64,000 bases of DNA from Lanius collurio (taxonomy: Eukaryota > Chordata > Aves > Passeriformes > Laniidae): the NCBI GenBank assembly GCA_020086605.1, contig JACBWW010000004.1, positions 37,676,618-37,740,617 on the forward strand, written 5' to 3'. Shown here piece by piece: positions 13,411 to 25,220 of this stretch (its first letter is position 1; each line of letters starts with the position of its first letter). The translations under genes were made by a program, and so were the position numbers. The notes under the pieces are model-generated. The model did not search any database. It was not told the origin of the DNA and saw only the letters and a program-made list of their open reading frames with translations.

Positions 13411-14060
13411 TGTGCATGGCAGGGTTTTGGCAGCCAGGGGATGCAAGAATGGCTTCTGTGAGAAGCTGAAAGAAGCTCTCCCTATGTCTGACAGAGCCAA
13501 TGCCAGCTGGCTTCAAGCCAGACCTGCGACTGAGCCCATCAGCAATGGTGGGACCTGCACTAGAGCAGCCTGTTCCTGTGGGACTGCACCCATGGAAGGG
13601 ACCCAAGCTGGAGAAATCCATGGAGGACTGTGTCTCATGGGACCAACTGAGTCCTGAAGCAAGGGAAGGAGTGGTCCCTCTGAGGAGGAAGGAGTGGCAG
13701 AAACCATGTGTGAGGAACTGATTGTGTTACCCGTTCCCTGTGCCCCTGCACCACTTGAAGGAATGGGGGAGAGAATTAGAATAAAGTTAAGCCTGGAAAG
13801 TAGGGAGCAGTGGGGGGAAGGTGTTTTTAACGTTTTGTTTTACTTCTCGTTATTCTGCTCTAATGTGATTTGTTATAAATTCAATTAATTTCCCTCATTT
13901 GAGTCGGTTTTGCCTGTGATGGTAATTGCTGAATAATCTCTCCCTGTCCTTAACTCATGAGCCTTTTCACTATATTTTCTCTCCCATGTGCAGCTGAGGA
14001 GAGAAGGGACAGAGTGGCTTTGGTGGGCATCTGGCATCCAGAAAACATCAAACCACCAGA
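13411..14060 (+). mobile_element. Solo LTR of an avian ERVL-type endogenous retrovirus (plus strand)
   Basis: The element begins with TGTGCATGGCAGGGTTTTGG and ends near 14060 in a CCACCAGA that corresponds to the usual CCACCACA-like end. Diagnostic internal stretches, in order: 'cttctgtgagaagctg', 'ctgacagagccaatgcc', 'gagcccatcagcaatggtgg', 'gaagggacccaagctggag', 'ggaaggtgtttttaacg', 'gagtcggttttgcctgtga', 'atctctccctgtcctta' and 'tttggtgggcatctggca'. This series matches, from memory, a common avian ERVL-type LTR. Relative to what I remember, a segment between about 13550 and 13560 appears to be missing. Open frames of 64-93 codons inside it (plus and minus) come from the GC-rich U3 and are not genes. 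No internal retroviral sequence or partner LTR is present. No 5-bp target duplication is visible at the edges, which suggests age or an edge error of a few bases. Confidence 0.8.
13874..13879 (+). terminator. Degraded polyadenylation-signal region of the ERVL-type LTR
   Basis: At the position where this LTR family carries its AATAAA hexamer, the sequence reads TATAAA followed by 'ttcaattaattt'. An intact AATAAA occurs upstream at about 13780-13785. The expected signal therefore looks altered by one base. Confidence 0.4.
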
Positions 14061-16898
14061 AGACCATACTCTAAATATCTAAAATTCTCATGCCAATACA
14101 GCACAGGAAACATAGGGGTGTTTTGACTACAGCCTGGAACATTAAAACTAAGCTGTGCTGGTTTATGCACAATCAGAAGTGCTGCTGGATGGGGATATTC
14201 AGGCCTTGCAAGGAAGAACTGAGCTGACTTAGGCACTTTCATGTCTTACTAAAGAGTCATCTTTCTTCTAAAGATTACATAACTCCTAATTGAATGTCCT
14301 CTGTGTTCTAAGTACTCAATGTATCTAATTTCTTGTATATAGAAAGAACCTGTATTATAACTAAGAACTTAGTTAACAATCATGATTTACCCTTGATTGG
14401 TTAGCAGAGAGGACAGTAAAATCCAGCAGCTCTTTTAATGCAAAATAATGTCCATTACGTTTTAGTTGCCACAAAGTCGCCATGCTATTTTGGACCTAAA
14501 GAACCAACCATGAAGAAACACAACAAGAATTTACTCTTACTCATGTCTCAAAGTATTTTCATTGGCTTCATTTGAATGTCAGATCTTATTCTAAGCCATA
14601 TTTGCACATTGCCTATGAACAAAAGCTTACTGAAATGGGTAATATTGAAGGTCTAAATCCAAATGCCTAAGAAAGATAAAGGGAAAGAGCCAAAAGATCT
14701 TTGTCTATTTAAACTAGTATTATGCTCCATACAGTATAATTAAAATACACCAAAATGAAATGGGTAATCAATGAACCTTGAACTGATAGTTAAATCAGGT
14801 AAAAAAATACTGAGAGAATAATTGCTGAGAAAATGGAAACTTATTCCATATTCTGAAACATCTGACTCATAAAAAAACCCTTTTCTTAAAGGTCCTACTC
14901 CTAAATAATGTATTTCTTTCTTTCCAGAGTGAGAAACATCATCTTTTTGTATAGTAATTTTGAGATTATTTCTGAGAAAAATATTTATGTTCCTAAATTT
15001 TATAGGTTCCAACCAAAGTAAGCAGATAGCACACATACTAGAATAAGCAAGAGACAGAGTTGAAGTTTATGTGGAGGAAAATCCATATTGAGGTAAACGA
15101 GATATGAGATACCTGTGAGATACTTGGAGTTCTGTGACCCAGCTGTCTTTGCTGTTGCCATCATGGGGCTGAGAAGGAGGCTTGCATTCTGAGATATTCA
15201 CTACCAATAACTCTATTGCATATTGCTAAATCATCCTGGGTAGCAAATGCATTCCTCCTTTGTCTCACATCAGTACTAGCACAGAGATCAATCTAACACT
15301 CAAATTCACCCCATTCATTGGGTTGACCTGGATTTCATTGCACTCTGAACCCTTCCATTTTAGGTACATTCCTTTTCCATGAGGTAAAATTACTAAGCCA
15401 TAACTATGGAACAAGCATTAACCTTTTTGGCAGGTTGAGGTTGACATGGGGCAAGATGTGTTAATATTTTGATCTGAATTATATGTATGTACCATACTGT
15501 AATCACTATCTGTGATTTGCCAGATGCTAAAAAATACTATAGTCCACACAATTAATATTGCAGTTAGAAAAAAAAAAAAGTGAACCACTGAAGAGAATTT
15601 TATTTTTGCCTACCCAAGGTAACAGAATCATCTCTCATTTCAGGTTTTCAAAATGCTTTAAATTTATTTATTGACTAACTAATTACACACCTTCTTTCTG
15701 TGCAAATAACTGAGATTCAGCATCTTGGAGCACAGTCCTCAAATCCTAATATAGCAACAAACTTCTTCTGGAACCCTCTGCCACACATAAATTAACTAAT
15801 TAACAAAAAACTAACTTAATGACTTTCAGTGATTTGTCTGTTAAAAGTAGTAGATCCATCTCTCCTCATTCTTCTTACATATTTAATCCCTGAGGGGCAA
15901 ATAAGATACAGAAGACAATCTTATCTATGACACAAAGATTCAATTAGTTTAACTCATGCAATGGATCCTGGCTTTTTTCCCAAATGCACTTGAGCCAGTT
16001 GCAATCCAGTTCTTAAAAGGGGTATTTCTACTAGAGCAAGTTTTAAGTAAAAAATACTCATGCGATGAAAGGTTTCCAGGAACACACTGTAAATGTGTCT
16101 CAAGGTTAGTCAGCAAGTTGATAATGTCAAATCTAACAGACCTGCACACCATTTCCTCTCTCTCAGTTATTAATGAAGAAATTAATTTAGAAGGTTTGTG
16201 CTGCTCAAAATGTTATCACCTCCTAAAAACTTACAGTTACATCCTTATTAAAAGAAACTAGTAGTCATGTGTCAATCTATTTTAGTTAACAAGAAAAGCT
16301 CCTTGAGTATTATTTGTTAAATTTGTATAATCACTATATAAGCAAGCAGAAAAGAAACCCATACTGACATACAGGAAAACTTCCAGTCTTGTAAAGAGGT
16401 TAGTGCTGTAAGAATTAATTAATTTAAAAAATCTCAGAGATTCAATAATAAAAACTACATGTACTTTTTATCGTTGTAAGGCTCCATCAAATAAAAATTA
16501 TATGAAACAAAATGAAAAGGTGCTTTAAAAATTTTGGCAGGAGGATTTGCTTTAATGAGTGTCTAGTTTGGCTAGTGAAATTATTTGAGTGACATGATGA
16601 TTTTACTTCTCTTTTCATACAAATTGAATAAAAATTGATTGTCCTTAACAAAAAGACACAGCTGTGGTTTCTCTCCTAACCTCTTTCAGGTATACCAAGT
16701 ATATGGAGAAAGAAAGGAGTTGAAAGAATGAAGTTAAAAATTAAAGTTAACATTTACTATTCTGTTCAGTCTATAACTCCTATACTAACTTTGACATCTC
16801 TGAGAAGCAACAGATGTAGTTTTTATTTTGTTTATTTTTATTCTTATTGGGTTTTTTTTTCCAGTTCCATGATGGTAAAGATGTATAGAGAGGTAAAG
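14061..16898. other. AT-rich noncoding sequence, nothing recognised
   Basis: No gene, RNA or mobile element recognised. An open frame of about 100 codons at 15956-16261 (plus) has a random-looking translation and no useful splice context. A TAATTA-containing AT block lies at about 15785-15825. Confidence 0.6.
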
Positions 16899-17120
16899 GA
16901 AGGTTTGGGGGTTTTTTTGGAGTTTTTTTGTTTGGTTGGTTGGTATTTTGTTTTGGTTTTGTTTGTTTTTTTGTTGTTTGGGTTTTTTTTGTTGTTGTTG
17001 TTGTTTGGGTTTTTTTTGTTTCTCTTTGAAAACGAGAAAGAAGATTGAAAAAATATATGCTTTTTTGTTTGTTTATTTGTTTTTGTTTTGTGGGTTTTTT
17101 TGGGTTCTGGATTTTTTTAA
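16899..17120. repeat. G/T-rich low-complexity block
   Basis: The plus strand is almost only G and T over most of this block, built from T runs of 3-8 separated by G, GG or GGG, with a short (TTG)n core near 16990-17004. Part of 17024-17050 is ordinary sequence. The block explains overlapping low-complexity open frames in both strands, which should not be taken as genes. Confidence 0.85.
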
Positions 17121-17990
17121 GAAAAAAGAGAAGTAATGCTGGACTTGCCATTTGTATGTTTAAACCATCTGATTTAACATTTGAGTCTTTAGTGATGGTG
17201 CACTACTGACTTAATTTAGTCTCACTGGAATTAAAGTCATGTCAATTTATTTTCTTTATTGACATTTGACAGGCTAAAGGGATATTTCAGAAAAGTTTTC
17301 CATATTCATAATTGATAATTTCTTGTGAGAAAATCTACATTTGAATTGATAGAACCATTTGAAAAATATACAGAAGTACTTCTATAAAATAACAGCAAAA
17401 ATATTCTACCTGAATGAACTTTTTTTGCATGGCTTCCCAAGGGGAGTCAGTATGATCTACAGTATTCTACAGCACCCAGAGCTTGTACATGGGTCTTGAA
17501 ATCTTATAAATCAATATAACTGGAGAAAATTTTTACACAATATACATAAGAGAAAATATCAAAACTGCACATATTTATTTGCATGGCATGTGAATGTCTA
17601 AGTTTTATATATTGTTTAGACAATGCAATAAGAAATGTGCTTTTACTTAGTCTTTGATCCATGCCCCAGCTGTTTAGTGCTTTTAGGTGTAAAAGGAACC
17701 AAAGCTTCCTTGAGAAGATATCTGAAAAATTTCACTTCAGAAGAATAATTTAGGGGTGAGAAAAACCTTATATAATTACTTCCAACATATGTTATTTGGT
17801 GTTTATTGATGGAAAATCTGAGTTAGAGCTGTGAGGAGTCTTAAACAAAATCATTATAGGATAACAAATATTAGAGGAAAAAAGGTTTTAACAGAAGAAA
17901 TTTTTCTCTCTGTACCAAAATGTTCCAGGAAGTGAAACATTAGCTCTTAAAATGCAAGTATTCTAATTCCAACTTTTTTCTTATACACAG
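17121..17990. other. AT-rich noncoding sequence, nothing recognised
   Basis: No features beyond ordinary AT-rich DNA. It ends in a pyrimidine-rich splice-acceptor-like tract (see next entry). Confidence 0.6.
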
Positions 17991-18084
17991 AATGTCAAGT
18001 ATGTGAAGGGAATGAGAAGGTATCACAAAAAGTTACAGTCTCCATCACACACCAGAGCCCCAGCACTACAGAAAACACTCTTAG
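17991..18084 (+). other. Exon-like block flanked by acceptor and donor signals
   Basis: A strong acceptor-like tract (ACTTTTTTCTTATACACAG) ends at 17990. The following sequence is open if two bases are used to complete the first codon. It reads Cys-Gln-Val-Cys-Glu-Gly-Asn-Glu-Lys and continues Ser/Thr-rich. A donor-like CTTAG/GTATAG follows at 18084/18085, and the frame stops at TAG near 18120 if not spliced. Its two-base start is phase-compatible with the one-base end of the block at 2582-2780. I do not recognise the peptide. Evidence is limited to splice context and an open frame, so chance is likely. Confidence 0.18.
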
Positions 18085-18313
18085 GTATAGTTTTGACCCA
18101 AACCAAGAGGCACCTCTTTAGTGGACAGCAGCACAGAGACACTTCTTTGTGCTCTTCTTACCTTGAAATAAGCTGCTTACCAGGGTTTTATTTTTTCTGT
18201 GCCAATTGCTGTGCTGCTATGACTACAGAGCTTTTGATGTGATACGTGGTTTCTTTGAAGCTAAATTGGCACTCCATGCACAGTGCTGCAATTTACAGTA
18301 TTGGGGGACCAAT

Positions 18314-18339
18314 AAAGTGGCTTAAAAGTAAGCCACTTT
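18314..18339. repeat. Short perfect inverted repeat (11-bp arms)
   Basis: AAAGTGGCTTA at 18314-18324 and TAAGCCACTTT at 18329-18339 are perfect complements around a 4-base loop. The structure is a stable small hairpin. There is no T-run terminator context and no known role. Confidence 0.7.
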
Positions 18340-18423
18340 TCCTCTTCAGGTCTTCCAAAAAAACTTGTCTCAGCTAATAACTGAGTCTGTTGTTTGTTAA
18401 AGTAAGCTCTGAGTAGATGTGGA

Positions 18424-18445
18424 TTTTTTTTTTTTTTTTTTTTTT
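18424..18445. repeat. Poly(T) tract of 22
   Basis: Uninterrupted T run. It could be the reverse of a retroposon poly(A) tail, but no recognisable retroposon lies beside it. Confidence 0.9.
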
Positions 18446-18498
18446 GCCTACCAAGGCTTTAGCTTTATCCTCTGAAATCTGTCTTGTGTTTCCTTCAG

Positions 18499-18630
18499 AA
18501 AGAGAAAAGTGCCATATTGCTACCTACCTTCATTTGTTTCTGTTGTTATGGTGATGGTGGCACATGCATAATGTGTTCAGGGCTGGTAGAACTTCTGCAA
18601 AAGACAACTAGGACTCTTCTCACTCTATCT
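18499..18630 (+). other. Exon-like block of 44 codons with phase-0 ends
   Basis: The acceptor-like tract TCTTGTGTTTCCTTCAG ends at 18498 and a donor-like TCT/GTAAGA follows 18630. The frame is open across the whole 132-base block, which is an exact multiple of three, and continues open beyond the donor to a TGA near 18700. The translation is Cys-rich (ICFCCYGDGGTCIMCSG) followed by LVELLQKTTRTLL. I recognise no domain. Exon-like by signal only. Confidence 0.18.
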
Positions 18631-20370
18631 GTAAGATATTGTTATTCTTCCAATTTGGTAAACTGTGACACAAAAAGAAAAATAGCTCATCTATGGTGAT
18701 GACGAGAGACTTAGCCCATTTCTGTTGAAATAACTGGGATACTGGGATAACACCTCCAGCTAGTGTAGGTCAGAGTAGTTCCTTTACAATCAATGCTATT
18801 GATATATAATATCCAATGATTTGGTTCACATCTGAAAACTTTTACTTTACCAAGGGTGAGTACAATAAGGATATTTTTTCTGTTATATCAATGTTCAATT
18901 CTTGTAAAGACACCAAACTAATGTGTAATTTTTTCCATTTGTCCCTAAATCTGGAGTTTTTTCTTTGTTTGCATGGGAATTCTTCTATCACTGCTGCATT
19001 TCCAAGCAAAGACATGCAGTTTTATACTAGCAGAAGGCTTGTGTTCAGTAAGACAGACAAGATGCTTAAACATAAACAGAGACCTTATAAACACTAAAAT
19101 GTAATTTTGAAGAAGGTAGTTAGGTGAAAGTCCAACTCTTGCAAACAGCAACCTGATAAATTGGCTGTGATCCTCTTTAAGGCACTGCTGAGGAAATAGA
19201 GAATAGTAGGATCCATCTCATCTCCTGTACACCACTATATTAGGAATGTCCTCTGCTAAGGAAGAGTCTGACACACTTATGAAAAGCTAAGAAAGAATCA
19301 AACACCCTAAAAAGATCAGAATAGATAGGGAGTGTGGGAATAATTGTTGTGGATATTTTTTTTGGTTTTTTTAATACTTTGTTCCAAATTATTGTATATC
19401 TTCTGGTCTAGAAAATGGCAGTAAGTTAACTCAAGGGAAGAAAAAAGATATAATACTTCTATTTTGCAATATAGAAAGAACTCTTTTGTTTTGGTATTAC
19501 AATATCATACCTACTGTGGCAGAACATTCGTGATGTTCCTTAAGACTCAGTCTAGGCTAAAGGATGGTACAAATTCCATGTCTTATCTGAAAAATTAATT
19601 ATCTTCTGAAGAATGTCACGTTTCCTAAATAAATTTATTGATGCTCTCTGTAGTCTTTCAGGGAGAAGGAGCAAACATCTTTTGCTTCTAGTATTTGAAA
19701 TAATGAATCAATTACATATCCTGAATTTGATAAAAATGGAGAAAAGTGCATCAAATATTTTCAATTCCTTTTCCTTTGGCATGCTCAGAGAATCAATAAA
19801 TAGGATACAGAGCTTATAAACTACTTAAACTAGAATAAAGGAAGCAATAACCACTGCTTTTATCCGCCTATGATTTCAATATGATGATTTTCATTTCTGA
19901 CTAAGCTGCACTTTTACCCATATGAAATTATTCTTCTTCCTCTTTTATTGCTGTCATTTTTAATATAGTTACATGTGTTAAAAATGAAAACAAATTAATA
20001 GAAAATATGTTCTATTAACAGAATTATTGCTATATAATATTGCTCCCAGATGCACAAAGGGCATCTAGTCATGTCTTTTGTAGCCTTCATCAGGCAGAAA
20101 TGGTAATAAACTGACAGCACACAGACAGGGGAGATGAGCTACCACACTGGGGGACATGTGCTGCTAGAATAGATGCCAAGTCATGGACAACCATGAGTCA
20201 CAATTTCCCTGTGTAATGACAGCAGGGCCACTGCTAAACGGAATTCAGTTATTAATGTACTACAACTTTCCAATTGCTAAACTATGGGTTGAGGATCTTC
20301 CAATATTTGTGATACTGCAGAGGAAAAATCCTGCAGAAATAGGGATGTAAATAGACAGATTTACAATGGT
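18631..20370. other. AT-rich noncoding sequence, nothing recognised
   Basis: No gene, RNA or clear mobile element. Open frames are below 95 codons and look random. Confidence 0.6.
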
Positions 20371-20455
20371 GTGATTAGGATCATGGTGTGGGTTGGAGGA
20401 AACCTGGAAAACCTAGTACCTAGTTCCAGCTGCCCTGGGCAGGGAGTCCCCCCTC
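20371..20455 (-). mobile_element. CR1 LINE fragment, 3' end (minus strand)
   Basis: The stretch with 'gtgtgggttggaggaaacct' then 'cctagttccagctgccctgg' and 'gcagggagtc' is the reverse complement of the familiar CR1 3' end, in which short tail repeats follow a sequence complementary to 'gttccaac...ccctgcc...gggcagg'. The match is degraded, so the element is old. The sense direction runs from high to low coordinate, the same as the fragment at 20590-20890. Confidence 0.65.
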
Positions 20456-20589
20456 TGTGTGCACTGGTGTAGAGGCACTTCAGCTGGGATACTGACCTCT
20501 TCACCTCATGGGAGGAGCCCTCTCTTAATTCCTTTGGGACAATTTACAGGTACTTCTCTGCTGATTCCTGGTTCCTCTCTGACACTCAG

Positions 20590-20890
20590 AATAACATCAT
20601 CTTCCCTCACCAAATCTAGTTTAAATTCCAGCTAACAAACCCTGCCAGGTTGCTACCAAGAACAACCTTATTCCCACGTTTTCAGGCGTGGTCCATCCGA
20701 TGTCAACATGCCTGGTCTATCTAAGGTGTGTCCCAGATCATAGAATGCAAAGCCCTTGGTGTGGCACCACCCCCACAGCCAGTCATTTCCTCCTTCTGTT
20801 CATCTCCTTCTTCCTGGGTCCCCATTTCCAAGTGGGAGGATGTAAGAGAACACTGCCTGTGCCCCTGACAGAGAGAACTCTAGCTGTGAC
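20590..20890 (-). mobile_element. CR1 LINE fragment, 5' region (minus strand)
   Basis: The plus strand shows 'caccaaatctagtttaaat', 'aaccctgccaggttgc', 'gtccatccgatgtcaacatg', 'gtcccagatcatagaa', 'ggtgtggcaccaccccc', and 'gtgggaggatgtaagagaac' followed by 'actgcctgtgcccctgac'. In this order they resemble the antisense of the 5' region of full-length avian CR1 elements as I remember it. No reverse-transcriptase or endonuclease reading frame is present. An 85-codon open frame within it (plus) is antisense and not a gene. Together with the 3' fragment at 20371-20455 it may be one internally deleted insertion. Confidence 0.6.
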
Positions 20891-21189
20891 TACACATATT
20901 TTTGTGCAGCATAACTCCAGTTCTGATCATAAATACCATCTTTAATCTCAGTGAAGGCATATTTGCCCTGGATTTTATGTTGCTCCAAGTTACGCTATGG
21001 CTCTGCTGTTACCTGCATATTTTCTGAAATTTTGCAATATTGGGCTATCTGAAGCAAAAGTGGTTCTATGTAAGTTTTGTTCTCATAATGGCAGGGGATT
21101 TCAGCTCATTCTTGTAAAAATCCTGTGTACTACACAGACTTATTCCCCTATGACATATTTTATTTCCACATGAGACAAGAATTCCATTT

Positions 21190-21213
21190 AGCACACCTTT
21201 TTCTAGGTGTGCT
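21190..21213. repeat. Short perfect inverted repeat (9-bp arms)
   Basis: AGCACACCT at 21190-21198 and AGGTGTGCT at 21205-21213 form a hairpin with a 6-base loop. No associated gene. Confidence 0.7.
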
Positions 21214-24111
21214 CTATGAAAAACTGTCTTAAAAATTCATAAGGGGTTTCTTTAGCTATTCTGTCATGATAGGGAAGAAACATTTTTTTCCATAAAATGT
21301 TTAATAAAATCTTATTTTGCTCTATTCAAGCTTTCATGTTAAGAATTTTAAAATTTTAACAATAATAACATGGAACTCTTACTGAGAAAAATCTCCATGA
21401 ATATAGTGTGTTTTCCTTTCAGAGTCAATTCTTTCAAATTTTCATTTCAGAACAAGTTTTGTTTCTAAATTAAATCTTACCATAATATAACTCTAAAGGT
21501 TAAGTCTAGACACATCTAACCAGTGCATAAAAGAAATAATGAAATAAATTCTTAAAATTACTTTACCAGAAAATATTGATCCTATGAATTTGTGGTTTTA
21601 CCATTCAGGTCTATAGAAATTTTTAATTATCATTCTAAGTGTCCTTCAGTTTTGACTTTAATAATGTCCTACATATGTGGATAATCCTACGTGGAATATT
21701 TTATTCTTTTGTTCATATGTTTGCTCTTATGTAAGGTATTTTGATTTCTTCTTCCTTCAGCAAGGCTACTGGAAAACTGTATTAAACCATAAGGAAAGGA
21801 ATTTCTAAAAATGTCTCTTACTAAATATTTGCAGTATAATACTAATTCTGGGATATCACAGAACAAGTGGTTGTTTAGGATCATGACAAAGTGTCTAAGA
21901 CAAATATTATCTGTAATTTTGTTTTTCTTCTTAATTTTGTAGATACAAATATTCAAAGAATAATACAGGAATTAAGCACGTCAATTGAAGTTTAGGCTCC
22001 TAAATATTTCAGAGATTTGTTAATACATTGTTACAGAATTAAAAATATGAATTTGTTTTGTTCATTTCCAATCAGAAACATATAACTGGACTCAGTGCAT
22101 TTAAGATAGTTGTTCACTAATTACCCAGGTACCACCAGCGTGACAGTCCCTCTGCACAGCCTGCAATTTGCATTAATTTTAAAAGCACTCAGGATGTTTT
22201 CCTGCTATCACAACACAAGGAACAGTAAAGAGCAATGTAATTTGAAAAAATAGCATTCAGTAAAGTTGGAAAATTTGTTTCAGCTGTTACTATAACAGTT
22301 TAAGCACTGATGACTCCTTGGCTCTGGAAGGAATCCTACCACCTGTAGCTGTAAGTGAACCGAATCTTAATTTCTCTGTTGAATTCTCTTGCAGACTTAC
22401 ATGGAATCTTCTGCATAATTTTGCAAAGAAAACCTACATGACAATGTTTATGTCACTAGACAATGACCAACAGAGTAGATTCAGAATGAAAGAAAAGCTG
22501 GTGTTTTTTCTAGATTATGGTGGAATTTTCTGTACAAAATCCCTGTTTAATGCTTTCCCATATTTTCTCTATATTCACTCTCTCTCTCTGACCTGAATTG
22601 TTTTCATTCTGCTGCTTTTGCTCTACTGTGTGCTTCTGATTGTGCATGGGAAAAAGACACTAGCTTTTTTTCATCTTAGGTTCTCAAGCTAATATGCACA
22701 GAGGGTGGCAGTGTTCCTTTTCAAACAGCAGAATTATTATTTAGATTTTAAAGACAAATTCCATAATTGTTGCTTTATTGTAGAGGAGTCCTATTGTACT
22801 GGCTGTTCTTTACTGATAGAAATTATTGTTTGCAATACCACTATATTGAATTTAAGAAAAGTGAGTGTTTTCATAGCACAAAAGCATTCTGTGTTAAAAT
22901 AATTTTAAATTGGAAAAAACACTTCTGCTTCAGGTATACTGATAATCAGAAAAAAATAACTGGCCAATGTTTATCAAAAAAGATAAAAGCATTTTTTACC
23001 TTCCTTAGTAAAATGGAGTGACCTATGATATACTGGAAAAATACAGAAAATAAACTTACTGTTCTGCCTTTACAAGTGTTGACACCTGAAGAAGTTGTAG
23101 AATATTTTCCAGGTTCATTAGAGAAGATTCAGTTCTGCAAGTTTTTTTTTTTTGGAAATTCTACAGTGAGTTGCTTACCCTTGAATTTAGAAATATAGAT
23201 GAAGTTTCTAGATATTTTGTCCAAAAGAGTGAGCACAAGCCAGGAAGCAAGTCTGCAGAAAAACAAAAATAGACACAACATACCAGACTCCCAGGGTTAA
23301 GACTTAAAAATTTCAGTCATGTTTCACTGAAATTGATGTTAACATTTAGATAAAGACATTTATAAATATGCTGTTAGAAGTGTTAAGCCTGCACAGATCA
23401 GCATTCTCTAATTTTCATATGTAATAAAAACAATGAGCAGAGCTGAACAGGGTTGAATATTCCCCCTTTTTTTGGAAAAATTTCATGTCCAACTACTTTT
23501 GGAGAAGCAGAGAGAAACCCACCCCCAACCCCCAATATTACAGCTGTTTTATTCATTATTACTTGATTTAATATATGTGCAATGAGTAGAAATGTAACCT
23601 CCCACAGATGGTGGCTCAGCCCACAGTACACAAATGCTGAAGGGCAAGCTCTGTCTTTAATTAAATTTGCCTAACATTAGCTGTATAGTTTTCACTTCCC
23701 AAACAGTAATTGTTCAGTCTGAAATTTTCTCCTGACACTTTCCATTTTGGAATTTCTCCTTCAGGCTAGTGGGATTTTCTTTGGGCAGAAAGAGAAGGAG
23801 GAGAAAGAAAATGAGAAATATCCACATTGTGACACACTTCTGTGCATCAAATAAGACATGTCATGAACCATTAGGTAGATGCAGACATAGGGCAGGTTGT
23901 GGGTATGAAAGATAAAATAACTGCAGAACGTTATTAATACAAACACTCGCTAATAAAATTACATGCAGAACTAGAAACCTCTTTAATCAGCATTTAATTC
24001 TTGGTCTTTTATTATTGATAGGTCTTCATCTTGGGAAGGGCATTAGTTCAAGGCTTTACATAAAAGTAACAGATCAATGGATTAGCCCTTCAGGAGAGGG
24101 ACTAATTATTT

Positions 24112-24131
24112 TAATTAGAATATTCTAATTA
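24112..24131. repeat. Perfect 20-bp palindrome containing TAATTA motifs
   Basis: TAATTAGAAT joined to ATTCTAATTA is exactly self-complementary. A further 'ctaattatt' lies just upstream at about 24101-24109. TAAT/ATTA is the core bound by many homeodomain proteins, so this could be a regulatory site, but AT-rich DNA makes such matches common. Confidence 0.6.
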
Positions 24132-25220
24132 GAAAGGTTTGAACTGATGATTAAAGAATCTTGCATGCCTGGAATTTCAACGCATTAATTGTTGAGTAAA
24201 CATGATAATATATGTAGAATGTATGGTACCTTGGCTAAAGAGCTAAGGTGCTCTTTTTTGGAATGCCTGAAAAAGTCATGGGAAAGATTTTGGGAAAGAT
24301 GGTCTGAATTCTGCATGCCAGGTGTTGAGATTATATACTTTCACATCGAAGATCCAGGAATTGTATCCACTATTCTGTGTGCTACAATTTATTAATAATA
24401 CAATTTAATAGAAAAAAAAGATATTCTATATTAAAAGTAACAATCTAAAATCAAATTATCTCGGTAAAATACTCAATGAAGCACATGGGTGATCTCATTT
24501 CACTGTATATTGAGGGAAGTTATATTTGCAGAGTAATCTCAGAAGTGAGATGCCAATATATTTTATTACTCTTAGAGACAAGATTAAATGGGAAGAGGGG
24601 GGAAGTGAAGATGTAATATAATCAAATATTTATCATTAAACATCTAAATTAATCTGATACTGACATAATAGTGCTCCAGTTTCTCATATTTTACACTTTG
24701 ACACCAGCAATCTAAACTAAATAATTAGAAAGAGATTGTGTGAAAATTTAAACAAATAAAACACCACTTCTTGACACCAGGGTAAACATTGATAAGTTCC
24801 CTTATGTTCTTTTCCCCTCCAGGTGCTATATATTTAGTGCTTAGAGACGTTAAAAAGAGGGTTCCAATTCAGTAAATACCCTGAACTTTATAAGTCTGAA
24901 TATTTGGCCTCACACTTCTTCCTCTTCTCCCCGCACTGCAGTCTGGAATTTTGCCCATCTGTGACAGTACCCAGGCAATCACAAAGCCATGCTAAGTGTG
25001 CACAAAGAATTTGAATTACATGTTCTAAAGCAACTTTCTTTTAAGACATCTCTCAGGACAATAATAAGAAAGATAATAAGAAAACATGTAGAAAATAGTT
25101 TTCTGATCACTAAATATTTTTAGGACATTAAGGGTTGCCTTATTTTTCTTGGGCTGCATCACTTTATTTTATACTCTGAACAGAATTTGTGCTGAAAAAT
25201 GTTTGATAGGATATACTTAA

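Larger units (their letters stand above)
20891..25220. other. AT-rich noncoding sequence with small inverted repeats
   Basis: No gene or clear mobile element. Small structures are listed separately (21190-21213, 24112-24131). Open frames reach about 90 codons (22318-22596 plus; 21687-21956 minus) with random-looking translations. Confidence 0.55.

Noticed and set aside
13361..13888. Several overlapping open frames of 64-93 codons
   Set aside because: They lie wholly or mostly within the ERVL-type LTR and reflect its GC-rich U3 region.
16780..17151. Open frames of 66-123 codons on both strands
   Set aside because: They are products of the G/T-rich low-complexity block, with runs of Phe, Gly, Lys, Thr and Gln. 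Not genes.
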